Positions 16,907-27,653 of a stretch of DNA of 64,000 nucleotides are shown one piece after another; within the stretch, counting starts at the first letter, position 1; the number at the start of each line of letters is the position of its first letter. Source of the DNA: Moritella yayanosii (lineage in GTDB: Bacteria > Pseudomonadota > Gammaproteobacteria > Enterobacterales > Moritellaceae); NCBI RefSeq assembly GCF_900465055.1, contig NZ_LS483250.1:2170001-2234000 (forward strand), given 5' to 3'. A program made the position numbers and the translations under genes. Below the pieces are notes generated by a model that saw nothing but the letters and a program-made list of their open reading frames with translations, was not told the DNA's origin and searched no databases.

Positions 16907-17657
16907 GAATACCGACCTTTTCGTTACCAACACGTGACGTGTTTACATGAAAAACATGTTGCATCATGGTATCGGTGATCACCGATTGTGCTGCACCTTG
17001 TGCATATATCTTTTGCTCGGCAAGCACGATCACGTGATCCGCGTATAACGCCGCTTGAGTCATATCATGTAAGATAGCAACCACAATTTTACCTTGCTGA
17101 GCCAACTCTCGACCTAGATCTAACAGCATATATTGATGCTTTAAATCTAAATGTGTAGTCGGTTCATCCAACAATACGATGTCCGTTTGTTGGGTGAGTA
17201 ACATTGCCATTCTGGCACGTTGTTGTTGACCTCCGGACAGTGTCGACAAGCGTTTATTTGCCAGTTCGGTAAGCTGCATTTTTTGCATTGCTTGCTCGGC
17301 TATCGTTCGGTCTTCGGCACTAAATCGAGAAAAAAAGCCTTGGTAGCAAAAACGCCCTTGCATCACCATATCCGCGACGGTCATAAACTCAGGCAATGGC
17401 ATGGACTGCGATAATACTGAAACACGCTGTGCTTGCTCTTTAAAGGAAAGTTGCTGTAGGTCTTTGCCATTAATGCTGATCAGCCCTGATGACAAGGGTA
17501 AATGACGCATGATCAAATTGAACAGGGTACTTTTACCGCAACCATTTTGACCGATGATCACATAGAATTTCCCCGGTTCAAAAGTCAGAGAAATGGCATC
17601 TAATATTTTATGATCAGCTTGGTAGGCAAAACTGACGTTATCGATTTTGAGAGTCAT
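16881..17657 (-). CDS. Siderophore ABC transporter ATPase
   Basis: 258 residues. Walker A is GQNGCGKST (about 37-45), the signature LSGGQQQRARMAMLL, Walker B IVLLDEPTTHLD and the H-loop ILHDMTQA. All catalytic residues are present, unlike the decayed paralogue at 10.6 kb. It is the first gene of the iron operon, which runs to the binding-protein gene. A Fur-like site lies 23 bp upstream. Confidence 0.92.
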   Translation of the reverse strand: MTLKIDNVSFAYQADHKILDAISLTFEPGKFYVIIGQNGCGKSTLFNLIMRHLPLSSGLISINGKDLQQLSFKEQAQRVSVLSQSMPLPEFMTVADMVMQGRFCYQGFFSRFSAEDRTIAEQAMQKMQLTELANKRLSTLSGGQQQRARMAMLLTQQTDIVLLDEPTTHLDLKHQYMLLDLGRELAQQGKIVVAILHDMTQAALYADHVIVLAEQKIYAQGAAQSVITDTMMQHVFHVNTSRVGNEKVGIHVPTHLIA

Positions 17658-17679
17658 AGTATATCAACAGAATGGCGTT

Positions 17680-17698
17680 GATGAGAATGATAACCAAT
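17680..17698 (-). promoter_or_regulatory. Probable Fur box before the siderophore ABC operon
   Basis: Plus-strand GATGAGAATGATAACCAAT matches the Fur consensus at about 13 of 19 positions, with the first half-site (ATGAGAAT) intact. Its location just before the ATPase start fits iron repression. Confidence 0.55.
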
Positions 17699-17865
17699 AA
17701 CAAATATGATGTAAACATCAAGCATGAAGTGGATGAAAAAGGAGCAGTTGCAATAGAAATGTTGAGCTTTTATTTAAATTTAATGACTAAAATGAAATTA
17801 AGGATTCACTTGAATAATGAATGTTGTACTTCACATTACAACATTCATTCGATAATCAAATTAAT

Positions 17866-18234
17866 CTATTTACTAATCGGATAGCTTTTCATTTTCCATT
17901 CACGGAAACCGCCATCCATAGAGATAACATCGGTATAACCCATACGCTGGATAAATTCAGCAGATAATGCTGAACGATAACCACCACCACAATACAGTAC
18001 GATACAGGTATCAAGTGCTGGATATTTGCCTTCTAGATCACGCTCAATAATGCCACGGCCCATGTACTCAGCACCGCTAATACGGCTTGCAGCCCATTCG
18101 CTTTCTTCACGCACATCTACCAGTACAAATTGTTTACCTTCATCTTGCCACTGCTTTACATCATCACAGCTGCATTCTTTAACCACTTTGCGTGCTTCAT
18201 TACATAAATCTAAAAATCGCTGACTATGAGCCAT
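17866..18234 (-). CDS. Single-domain rhodanese-like protein
   Basis: 122 residues. The rhodanese fold has CH2A-like LVDVREESEWAASRISGAEYM and an active-site loop YCGGGYRS with Cys82. The loop length (CxxxxRS) fits a sulfurtransferase. There is no signal peptide in the strict sense, so it is probably cytosolic. An N-terminal extension contains CSC. It is monocistronic, lying between the Fur-regulated operon and secF, and the sulfur acceptor is unknown. Confidence 0.88.
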   Translation of the reverse strand: MAHSQRFLDLCNEARKVVKECSCDDVKQWQDEGKQFVLVDVREESEWAASRISGAEYMGRGIIERDLEGKYPALDTCIVLYCGGGYRSALSAEFIQRMGYTDVISMDGGFREWKMKSYPISK

Positions 18235-18326
18235 GTTGTTATCCTTTTTTGTTTAATAGCAAATTCTTACCGAACTATAATTTCATTTTATATCTGATAA
18301 TTCAATCGCCCAGCGCATAAAACAAC

Positions 18327-18350
18327 AAAAACCCGCACTAGGCGGGTTTT
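18327..18350 (-). terminator. Terminator after the yajC-secD-secF genes
   Basis: acccgc-actag-gcgggt flanked by A-run and T-run. On the minus strand the stem is followed by TTTTTGTTG. It lies 45 bp past the secF stop. Confidence 0.85.
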
Positions 18351-18394
18351 ATAACAGTCCGAAGACCAATACGTTAGTTATATATCTCTAAGAC

Positions 18395-19339
18395 TTACAT
18401 CATTGGATCTTGGTCTGCGCCTTCTTTTTCGACCACGGGTGGTAACATCGTTTCACGACATACGCCTAATCGCAGTGCTAATGCACTCGCTACGTAAATC
18501 GAAGAATAGGTACCAACCACAACACCGATTAATAGTGCCAATGCAAAACCATGGAGCAGTGCGCCACCTTTCAGGAATAATGATACTAAAACCATTAATG
18601 TTGTACCAGAGGTGATTAACGTACGTGATAATGTCTGCGTTAATGATACGTCCACGATTTCCACTGAATCATCAATACGCATACGGCGGAAGTTCTCACG
18701 GATACGGTCAAATACCACGATAGTATCATTCAATGAATAACCAATAACGGTCAATAACGCCGCTAAAATAGTTAAGTCGAATTCAATCTGTAATGCCGAA
18801 AAAATACCTAACGTGATGATAACGTCATGCGCCAGTGCCAATACCGCACCCGATGCTAAACGCCATTCAAAACGTACACCAACATAAAGCAAGATACAAA
18901 TTAATGCAGCAAGCAGCGCGAGGCCACCTTGTTCAGCTAATTCATCACCTACATTTGGACCAACAAATTCGATACGGCGCATTTCTACACTCTTATCATA
19001 GCCCTGTAATGCGGTAATAATTTGGCTACCAAGATGCTCATTGTCCAAACCTTCACGTGGTGCAAGGCGGATCAATACATCACGGCTAGAGCCGAAATGT
19101 TGGATCACCGCATCATCAAACCCTTCCGCGGATAACAACGGACGAATCACTTCAAGATCAGCAGGTTTATCATAACCCACTTCAATCACCGTACCACCAG
19201 TGAAATCAAGACCCCAATTGATGCCTTTGATCGCAATAGAAGATATCGATAAAATAACTAACAGCGCGGATAAAATAAACGCGGATTTCGTCATCTTCAT
19301 AAAGTGGATCGTGCGTTTGGTTTTAATAATTTCAAACAT
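18395..19339 (-). CDS. secF: Protein translocase subunit SecF
   Basis: 314 residues with six membrane segments. The first is near 18-38, followed by the family motif WGLDFTGGTVIEVGYD, and the distal part contains the YSLNDTIVVFDRIREN signature. With SecD and YajC it uses the proton gradient to pull secreted proteins through SecYEG. The start lies 10 bp from the secD stop. Confidence 0.97.
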   Translation of the reverse strand: MFEIIKTKRTIHFMKMTKSAFILSALLVILSISSIAIKGINWGLDFTGGTVIEVGYDKPADLEVIRPLLSAEGFDDAVIQHFGSSRDVLIRLAPREGLDNEHLGSQIITALQGYDKSVEMRRIEFVGPNVGDELAEQGGLALLAALICILLYVGVRFEWRLASGAVLALAHDVIITLGIFSALQIEFDLTILAALLTVIGYSLNDTIVVFDRIRENFRRMRIDDSVEIVDVSLTQTLSRTLITSGTTLMVLVSLFLKGGALLHGFALALLIGVVVGTYSSIYVASALALRLGVCRETMLPPVVEKEGADQDPMM

Positions 19340-19349
19340 AATTAATCCC

Positions 19350-21194
19350 CTAGATTGAAAGTTTATCGATCTTTTTATTACCCCAAAGGAAATTCACGAT
19401 CGCACGTGTCCCTATGATGGAAGTAAACATAGAAGCAGCAATACCAATTGCTAGCGTAATAGCGAAACCTTTGATCGCACCAGTACCAACCGCAAACAAA
19501 ATGATCGCTGTTAATAACGTGGTAATATTGGCATCAGCAATGGTTGATAACGCATTCTCATAACCACGATGAATCGCTTGTTGCACGCTACAGCCTTCTC
19601 TTAGCTCTTCACGAATACGTTCAAATATCAGAACGTTGGCATCAACCGCCATACCGATTGTTAATACGATACCGGCAATACCAGGTAACGTCATTGTCGC
19701 ACCAGGAATCATCGACATGATACCAATGATCATGATGATGTTGGCAGATAACGCCACATTGGCAACCAGACCAAATTTACGATAGTAGACTGCCATGAAG
19801 ATAACAATAGCAATCATGCCATAAATCATCGCAGCTAAGCCGTTTTCAATATTTTGCTTACCTAGGCTAGGACCAATGGTACGTTCTTCAACGATTTGAA
19901 CGGGCGCCACTAACGCACCTGCACGCAATAATAACGCCAGATTTTTCGCTTCGCTGCTACTGTCTAAGCCAGTAATACGGAAACTACGCCCTAACTGCGC
20001 TTGAATTGTCGCCACGTTAATGACTTCTTCAATTTTTTTCAGTTTCGATTTTCCATCAGCCGTTTTTTCACCCGTTGGTTTGTATTCAATGAATACTGTC
20101 GCCATTGATGTACCGATTGCTTTTTTCGTCGCACGAGACATTTTACTGCCACCTTGCGAATCAAGATCGATATTAACCTGTGCACGACCAAACTCATCTA
20201 AGCTCGATGTGGCACCGGTGATGTGATTACCCGTTAAGATAACTTGTTTCTTCAATACCACAGGACGACCGTCACGCGTGATATATTTTTGGCTACCAGC
20301 AGGCACTCGGCTGCTATAAGGGTCCGCTTTATTATCAACTAAACGGAATTCTAACGTGGCCGTTGCGCCTAAAATTTCTTTGGCTCCAGCGGTATCCTGA
20401 ACACCCGGTAATTCAACCACAATGCGATCAGCACCTTGACGCTGTACTAACGGCTCAGCAACACCTAATTGGTTTACACGGTTACGGATAATAGTGATAT
20501 TTTGTTGCAGGGCATATTCTTTGATTTCGGCAAGTTTGTCTTCTGTCATTTTTGCCGTGAGACTAAATTGACCATTATTTTCACTGTCGGTTAACAGTAG
20601 GTCCTGATATTTAGTTTCAATAAGTTTGATTGCTGCATCACGTGTTTCAGCATCACGAAAACGCGCGGTAACACCATTACTGTTTTTACGTATTGCGGTA
20701 TAACGTAGTTTTTCTTCCCGTAAATCGGTACGGAAATCTTGCAACATTTGATCTTGTGCTTTCACTAACGCTTCTTGCATATCAACTTCTAATAAGAAGT
20801 GAACACCACCACGTAAATCAAGACCGAGTTTTAATGGTCCAGCACCAATACTTTGTAGCCAGTCTGGTGTGGCAGGGGCAAGGTTTAAAGCAACAATGAA
20901 TTTCTGACCAAGTTGCTCTTTTAAGATTTCACTAGCAAGTAACTGTTGTTCACTGTCGGTTAAACGAACCAATACTTGATTATTCTCTAATGAAACACTT
21001 TTATAGCTGATATCTTGTTTATCGAGTTCTGCTTTCACTTTATCGAGAGTTGCTACTTCAATAACAGCACCACGTGCAGCAGAGACTTGAACAGCGGGGT
21101 CTTCCCCGTATAGATTCGGTGTGGCATAGAGTAAACAAATGGCGATCGTAGCGATCACCATTAGATACTTCCACAGAGGATATTTGTTTAACAC
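19350..21194 (-). CDS. secD: Protein translocase subunit SecD
   Basis: 614 residues, the usual length. It has an N-terminal TM, the D1 motif [19 protein letters not shown], a large periplasmic region, and five C-terminal TMs with [18 protein letters not shown]. The gene lies between yajC and secF in the standard order. Confidence 0.97.
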   Translation of the reverse strand: MLNKYPLWKYLMVIATIAICLLYATPNLYGEDPAVQVSAARGAVIEVATLDKVKAELDKQDISYKSVSLENNQVLVRLTDSEQQLLASEILKEQLGQKFIVALNLAPATPDWLQSIGAGPLKLGLDLRGGVHFLLEVDMQEALVKAQDQMLQDFRTDLREEKLRYTAIRKNSNGVTARFRDAETRDAAIKLIETKYQDLLLTDSENNGQFSLTAKMTEDKLAEIKEYALQQNITIIRNRVNQLGVAEPLVQRQGADRIVVELPGVQDTAGAKEILGATATLEFRLVDNKADPYSSRVPAGSQKYITRDGRPVVLKKQVILTGNHITGATSSLDEFGRAQVNIDLDSQGGSKMSRATKKAIGTSMATVFIEYKPTGEKTADGKSKLKKIEEVINVATIQAQLGRSFRITGLDSSSEAKNLALLLRAGALVAPVQIVEERTIGPSLGKQNIENGLAAMIYGMIAIVIFMAVYYRKFGLVANVALSANIIMIIGIMSMIPGATMTLPGIAGIVLTIGMAVDANVLIFERIREELREGCSVQQAIHRGYENALSTIADANITTLLTAIILFAVGTGAIKGFAITLAIGIAASMFTSIIGTRAIVNFLWGNKKIDKLSI

Positions 21195-21223
21195 AATATT
21201 ACCTTACTGGGATACGGAAAAGA

Positions 21224-21562
21224 TTAAAGCGACTGCATGCTACCTTTTGGTAATACTGCGACAATGTAATCACGCTTAATAGTAACTTTAGTTGCATCAG
21301 TAATGCTGATCACCACGTAATCATTACCGTCAGAAATCTTGGTTATTTTACCTACGATGCCACCAACAGTAAGTACCTCTTCACCTTTTGACAACGATGA
21401 CATTAGGTTCTTCTGTTCTTTTTGACGTTTCGCTTGTGGGCGATAGATCATGAAGTAAAAGATCACACCGAAAATACCTAACATGATCAACATTTCATAA
21501 CCACCACCAGCTGGACCTAGAACACCTTCAGCAGCAACTGCATTTGCAATGAACAAACTCAT
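21224..21562 (-). CDS. yajC: Preprotein translocase subunit YajC
   Basis: 112 residues. A single membrane helix (MLIMLGIFGVIFYFMIYRPQ, with the conserved YRPQ/KR exit) is followed by a small cytosolic beta domain (VLTVGGIVGKITKI). It is an accessory partner of SecDF and 118 bp downstream of tgt. Confidence 0.96.
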   Translation of the reverse strand: MSLFIANAVAAEGVLGPAGGGYEMLIMLGIFGVIFYFMIYRPQAKRQKEQKNLMSSLSKGEEVLTVGGIVGKITKISDGNDYVVISITDATKVTIKRDYIVAVLPKGSMQSL

Positions 21563-21680
21563 TTTTATTTTCCTTTATAAATTTTAATATTGATATGATA
21601 AACCAATCACATCACATTACTACTAATGAGAAAGGTTTACCAAACTTAGATCGACAATCAGGTTAGTGTTTGCTTAATAA

Positions 21681-22832
<1,152 letters not shown>

Positions 22833-22953
22833 TCAGAGAAACAGTCTGACATTACTTCTCTCAAAAAATTCAAACAACGTACTTTATCAGTCGTTGTTTA
22901 TCGTGAACAAACTAGCCGTGAATGGATAAACAGCAACGCACGACTAATTGAAT

Positions 22954-24003
22954 TTATGTTGCCGTTTGCTTAGTGACAAACATCGCGTCACCATAACTAA
23001 AGAAACGGTATTTCTCAGCAATCGCATGTTGATAAGCAGGCATCACATGATCATACCCTGCGAACGCAGATAACAGCATGATCAAGGTTGATTCTGGTAA
23101 ATGGAAATTGGTTATCATGGCATCAACAAGTTGGAACTTGTAACCAGGGTAAATAAAGATGTCAGTATCTTCAAAGAATGGCGCTAACGGTAAGCCCTTT
23201 GCCATGGTTGCTTGCGCTGCACTTTCTAAAGACCGTACCGATGTGGTACCCACCGCGATCACACGACCACCATTGGCCTTTGTTTCAGCAATTTTAGCGA
23301 CAACGTCTGCAGATACTTCGGCATATTCTGAATGCATATGGTGATCAAGAATATTATCCACACGTACTGGCTGGAAAGTACCCGCTCCAACGTGTAGCGT
23401 CACAAACGCGATGTTTACACCTTTATCTGCGAGTTCTACTAACAATGCTTCATCAAAGTGTAAGCCCGCTGTTGGCGCCGCGACAGCACCCGGTTTTTCA
23501 TTATAAACCGTTTGGTAGCGCTCTTTATCTGAATCTTCGTCAGGGCGATCGATATAAGGAGGCAGTGGCATATGGCCAATGTCTTCTAATATTTCCAATA
23601 CATGACGCTCGTCTAAAAATTTCAATTCAAATAATGCATCATGACGGGCAATCATCTCGGCCTTCACGGTACCTTCTAAGATAAGTTGCGCACCTACTTT
23701 TGGCGACTTAGAAGAACGTACATGCGCAAGTACTGAATGATCGCCAATCACACGCTCAACCAGCACTTCGATTTTACCGCCAGAGGCTTTTTTACCGTAC
23801 ATACGCGCAGGAATAACGCGGGTATTATTAAATACCATCAGATCGCCAGCTTCAACTAAATCGAGGACGTCAACAAACTGCTTATCAGTAAGTTCGCCAC
23901 TATTGCCGTTTAGTTGGAGTAGACGGCTTGAACGTCGATCCGCTTTCGGATAACGCGCAATTAACTCGTCAGGAAGACTAAAATTGAAATCTGAAACCTG
24001 CAT
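22954..24003 (-). CDS. queA: S-adenosylmethionine:tRNA ribosyltransferase-isomerase
   Basis: 349 residues, full length. It adds the epoxycyclopentanediol from SAM to preQ1-tRNA. The motifs [57 protein letters not shown] and [20 protein letters not shown] are all present. It is the first gene of the queA-tgt-yajC-secD-secF group. Confidence 0.98.
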   Translation of the reverse strand: MQVSDFNFSLPDELIARYPKADRRSSRLLQLNGNSGELTDKQFVDVLDLVEAGDLMVFNNTRVIPARMYGKKASGGKIEVLVERVIGDHSVLAHVRSSKSPKVGAQLILEGTVKAEMIARHDALFELKFLDERHVLEILEDIGHMPLPPYIDRPDEDSDKERYQTVYNEKPGAVAAPTAGLHFDEALLVELADKGVNIAFVTLHVGAGTFQPVRVDNILDHHMHSEYAEVSADVVAKIAETKANGGRVIAVGTTSVRSLESAAQATMAKGLPLAPFFEDTDIFIYPGYKFQLVDAMITNFHLPESTLIMLLSAFAGYDHVMPAYQHAIAEKYRFFSYGDAMFVTKQTAT

Positions 24004-24116
24004 GAAGGTACCTTAATCGAACTTAAAATTGAAATAGTCCGCTAGTCTAGTTATCAAGTCGCAGAAGATCAAGTTAAGAACACCACAGCTGCAAACATCC
24101 AATTGAATACTTATAC

Positions 24117-24142
24117 AAAACGCGCTAAAGTAGCGCGTTTTA
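24117..24142 (-). terminator. Terminator at the end of the laf operon
   Basis: aacgcgct-aaagt-agcgcgtt with flanking A and T runs lies 15 bp past the stop of the PilZ gene. It separates the flagellar operon from queA. Confidence 0.8.
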
Positions 24143-24156
24143 TATAACAAATTTAT

Positions 24157-24579
24157 TCACTTTTTAACAAACTTAGTTACATTACTCGTTATTGTATCGC
24201 CTCTAAATGCTTTACGGCTGTAAAGTTTTAACAAAGGTAAAATTCGGCTGGCTTCATGCTCACTCCAAGCTACACCGTAAAAAATAAGTTTACTACCAAT
24301 ATCAAAGTGATGTTTTTCAGTACAGACAATACGCTCTCCATTCGGCCAACGAATTACAAATTTACGCGCTAAGTTACGACCTGATCTACGTGAAACAACA
24401 AAACCCACACCACCAATACTAATATCTTTAGCGACTGCTTTAGCCCAAAAAAAATCTATAAACAAAAAACGTCGATAAATTTTTATGGGCACGCCTTTAG
24501 TTTGATAGATGAGTGGAATAGATTTTGATTCAAATTTCCAACGATAAAATTTACGATTTGGTTCAATCTCCATGATCAC
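24157..24579 (-). CDS. PilZ-domain protein coupled to the lateral stator genes
   Basis: 140 residues. Both c-di-GMP motifs of PilZ are complete: RxxxR as R9-K-F-Y-R13, and DxSxxG as D52-I-S-I-G-G57. No other domain is visible. The ATG overlaps the lafU stop (ATGA), so it is the last, translationally coupled gene of the lafA-to-lafU region. It could brake or block the lateral stator when c-di-GMP is high, as the PilZ protein YcgR does with MotA and FliG (known for that family; inferred here). The lysine-rich C-terminal tail is unusual. Confidence 0.82.
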   Translation of the reverse strand: MIMEIEPNRKFYRWKFESKSIPLIYQTKGVPIKIYRRFLFIDFFWAKAVAKDISIGGVGFVVSRRSGRNLARKFVIRWPNGERIVCTEKHHFDIGSKLIFYGVAWSEHEASRILPLLKLYSRKAFRGDTITSNVTKFVKK

Positions 24580-25583
24580 TTTCCTACGTTATCAAACAAG
24601 ACTTTTGATCTTAATACTGGTCTATTATATTCTGCTCTATCAACCGCGTTATCAATAGCATTATCCGGTTTATCTCGATTAAATAACGACTTAATGGCTT
24701 CCTCTGCGTCTTCAGTCAGCAACAATAACTCGATTCGGCGGTTAACACTCGATTTAGGGTTCGCAGCATCAATCGGCATCGTATCTGACATCGCGACGAC
24801 TTGTGCAACCCGCTCTCTCGGCATACCGCCAATCTGTAGCATTTGCCTTGCTTGCAGCGCCCGTTTGCTAGACAGCTCCCAGTTAGTAAATGCCGCATTA
24901 TGAAACTTAGAGCGATCTGTATGCCCAGAGATCATTAACTTATTCTCTATAGGAATAAAAACGGGCGCTAATGAGCGTAAGACATCCTGAAAAAATGGTG
25001 TCATCTGCGCACTACCACGGCGGAACATTTTATGTTTAGCGTTATCATGTAATAGAATTCGCAAACCTTGTGGCACCACTTCAATGTCAATATTTTCCGC
25101 GGCACCAATCGAATCAGTAAGAGCCTCTAATTTAGAAGCTAATAATGCTAATTGCTCTGGAGAAGTTAACTGCCCTTTCAGCAATGAATTCATCATGGGC
25201 TTATCACCGTAACCACTATCCCCTTCATCATCTGCAGTACGCTGATTTAAAGAACGAGCCGTTTTTTTAGATATTGAATGTTTTGTTAAATCTGGCTGAT
25301 GTCTACTGTCTAATACAGATAAATCAGCGCCAATACTTGTCGGTAAAGGATTACCACTAAAATCGAATGGATTACTTTCACTCTCAAATATTGAATAATT
25401 ACGTATACTTTCAGAAAATTCCTTACGTTCATCGGCGTTTGAAACAGCAAGGATCCACAGCACCATAAAAAAAGCCATCAACGCTAACATAAAATCAGCA
25501 AATGCGACTTTCCAAGCACCGCCACCTTTAGATTTACCTCGACGTCTTCTTTTACGCTTAATAATAATAATATTTTCTGACAT
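24576..25583 (-). CDS. lafU: Lateral flagellar stator protein LafU (MotB-like)
   Basis: 335 residues. A basic N-terminus precedes a single TM (about 23-46) containing the proton-binding Asp (D30, VAFADFMLALMAFFMVLW). A linker of about 100 residues leads to an OmpA/peptidoglycan-binding domain with ISGHTDRSKF near 228 and SSKRALQARQML. It anchors the LafT ring to the wall. The MotB-like rather than PomB-like TM suggests a proton motor, as in the vibrio lateral system. It shares a base with the lafT stop. Confidence 0.93.
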   Translation of the reverse strand: MSENIIIIKRKRRRRGKSKGGGAWKVAFADFMLALMAFFMVLWILAVSNADERKEFSESIRNYSIFESESNPFDFSGNPLPTSIGADLSVLDSRHQPDLTKHSISKKTARSLNQRTADDEGDSGYGDKPMMNSLLKGQLTSPEQLALLASKLEALTDSIGAAENIDIEVVPQGLRILLHDNAKHKMFRRGSAQMTPFFQDVLRSLAPVFIPIENKLMISGHTDRSKFHNAAFTNWELSSKRALQARQMLQIGGMPRERVAQVVAMSDTMPIDAANPKSSVNRRIELLLLTEDAEEAIKSLFNRDKPDNAIDNAVDRAEYNRPVLRSKVLFDNVGK

Positions 25584-26440
25584 TAGCCTTCCTTAGAATT
25601 AAGCCATTGTTCCATTTCAACAAATGTCGGCTTAATTTCTCGATCTATCAACTTGCGTCCAGAATCAACAGATAGCACGGGTGATTTACCTGAAATATGT
25701 GACACCATCATCGTTTTGACGCAAGTTAATAGCAGTAATTGATTATGTACTCGTGCAGCAAGTGATTCGCCAACCGGTTCAAATAAGCAGTAGCAGAAAA
25801 AAATACCCAGGAAAGTCCCGACTAAAGCGGCACCAACGTGCAAACCTATCATCATTAATGGTCCATCTAGCGAAGACATGGTAATGATAATCCCCATTAC
25901 AGCCGCTAAAATACCAAAACCAGGCATAGCTTCACCCGTAGTATGCAAGGCTTCAGATGGTTTTAATAAATCATCTTCAAGCGCTTCAATCTCACTTTCT
26001 AACACATGCTCTAATTCATGAGACGACATTTTCCCCATTGACATCATCCGAAAGTTGTCAGTAATAAAATGCATTAATAGATGATCAGAATGGATATGCT
26101 CGTATTGTAAAAATAATGAACTGGTTTCCCAGTTTTCAATGTGGTCATCAATCGACTTTAGTCCTTTATTGCGAACCATTTCCATCAGCGTATGCATCAC
26201 CAACAGTAATTCTTTCATTACTTCGCCGCGATCGGCTTCTTTTTTAAAAGACGCGAAAAACTGATTTTTTAATTCAACCAATACATACTTAGGATTTGCG
26301 ATCAACATTGAACCAATACCAGCACCTAGAATAATCAGCAATTCAGCTGGTTGCCACATAACAGCAAGTTTTCCTCCTGCGAGCATAAAACCACCGAAAA
26401 CACAGAGGAGGATGATCCCCAGACCTACAAATTTTTGCAT
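25583..26440 (-). CDS. lafT: Lateral flagellar stator protein LafT (MotA-like)
   Basis: 285 residues with four TMs. TM3-TM4 carry the conserved MPGFGILAAVMGIIITM and HVGAALVGTFLGIFFCY stretches, with the prolines that shape the ion path. The length is like proton-type MotA (about 295) rather than PomA (about 254). The cytosolic loop carries the charged residues that contact FliG. Confidence 0.94.
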   Translation of the reverse strand: MQKFVGLGIILLCVFGGFMLAGGKLAVMWQPAELLIILGAGIGSMLIANPKYVLVELKNQFFASFKKEADRGEVMKELLLVMHTLMEMVRNKGLKSIDDHIENWETSSLFLQYEHIHSDHLLMHFITDNFRMMSMGKMSSHELEHVLESEIEALEDDLLKPSEALHTTGEAMPGFGILAAVMGIIITMSSLDGPLMMIGLHVGAALVGTFLGIFFCYCLFEPVGESLAARVHNQLLLLTCVKTMMVSHISGKSPVLSVDSGRKLIDREIKPTFVEMEQWLNSKEG

Positions 26441-26448
26441 AACAAGCC

Positions 26449-27165
26449 TTACAATAAATTGGTTAAATGAGAATGGAGCTTCTTAAGCGCCAATTGATGT
26501 AACTGACACACTCTAGATTCGGTGATCTTAAGGGTAAGGGATATTTCTTTCATATTAAGTTCATATTGATAATATAAGGTCAGTAATAATTGATCTCTTT
26601 GATCGAGTAAAGACAGCGTTTGCTTCAGGCTACGCTTAATATCAAATTTTTGAATATCTGAGTTTTCATCTTTAATATCCGTACCTGCTTGCAGTAACTC
26701 ATCGAGGCTCTGCATCTCTTCAGAGACACTATCAAAGATCATATCTTGCAGCTGCCCAGCATCTATCTCTAAAAATGCCATTAACTCTTTTTCATTCGCT
26801 TCCCGGCCTAACGTACGCGATAAAGTACGTCTAGCTTGATTTAATGAATGGCCTTGTTGACGCGCTTGACGTGGGCGCCAATCCTGCCGCCTTAGTTCGT
26901 CTAGTATTTCACCGCGTATACGCAGAAAAGCGTAGCTTTCAAATCCATAATCTGGCTCACTACCATAACGGCGAATAGCTTCGAGTAAACCCATTGTCCC
27001 TATCTGAACAAGATCCTCATAGGATTGCAACGTACCGATCTGGCTACGTAAATGCGTCACAGCTCGCTTGACTAAATGCATATATTTAATCAATAACGCA
27101 TTTTCATCTACCACCGATGCCCTCGCATTAAAAGCACTGTTGTCCCAAGCAACCGAGTTTGTCAC
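26449..27165 (-). CDS. lafS: Lateral flagellar sigma-28 factor LafS (FliA-like)
   Basis: 238 residues. Sigma region 2 (about 25-95: YEDLVQIGTMGLLEAIRRY and FESYAFLRIRGEILDELRRQDWRPR) and region 4 (LLTLYYQYELNMKEISLTLKITESRVCQLHQLALKKL) are clear, as is region 3. It directs late lateral genes and is held by FlgM until the hook is complete. Two likely target promoters with an identical -10 element were found before lafA and flgM. Confidence 0.95.
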   Translation of the reverse strand: MTNSVAWDNSAFNARASVVDENALLIKYMHLVKRAVTHLRSQIGTLQSYEDLVQIGTMGLLEAIRRYGSEPDYGFESYAFLRIRGEILDELRRQDWRPRQARQQGHSLNQARRTLSRTLGREANEKELMAFLEIDAGQLQDMIFDSVSEEMQSLDELLQAGTDIKDENSDIQKFDIKRSLKQTLSLLDQRDQLLLTLYYQYELNMKEISLTLKITESRVCQLHQLALKKLHSHLTNLL

Positions 27166-27174
27166 AGCAAGCTC

Positions 27175-27624
27175 CTATTGAACGACCAGTTTGGTAATCA
27201 GCACACTATCAATGATGCCATTCATGTCATGCCGAATGAGTACTTCATCTAAGCCTGATAACATCTCTATTTGTAATTGCTCTATATTTTTCAAATTTTT
27301 ACGGATCGTGTCATAACTGCGTTGACTGAGGTTTTGGACAAAAGAATTTTGGATCACCGGCATAAAATAATTAATCCTCTCAATAGACGCTTCTAATTTA
27401 GTCTCTAAAGTAACCTCCATCATGACATAGTAAATTGTGCGTTCACTTTCAACACTTACCACCATTTTATCAAGCGGTATATAAAACGGTCGGGGTGACT
27501 TTGCGACTTCTGGCGTTGGCATTAATGCTGCAATCTGCGCTTTAATCTGCACCTGATATTTAAAACCTAAAAAGCCCATTGCTGTGATAATAACTAACCC
27601 AATAATTAATATTTTGCCTTTCAT
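27175..27624 (-). CDS. lafF: Lateral FliL-like protein (LafF)
   Basis: 149 residues. One N-terminal TM (ILIIGLVIITAMGFLGFKY) precedes a periplasmic FliL domain (FYIPLDKMVVSVESERTIYYVMMEVTLET). It sits where lafF sits in the vibrio cluster, between fliK and fliA equivalents. FliL associates with the stator and increases torque or membrane-related signalling. Confidence 0.85.
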   Translation of the reverse strand: MKGKILIIGLVIITAMGFLGFKYQVQIKAQIAALMPTPEVAKSPRPFYIPLDKMVVSVESERTIYYVMMEVTLETKLEASIERINYFMPVIQNSFVQNLSQRSYDTIRKNLKNIEQLQIEMLSGLDEVLIRHDMNGIIDSVLITKLVVQ

Positions 27625-27653
27625 ATATGTATTAAAACCTTAAATTTTTAAAA

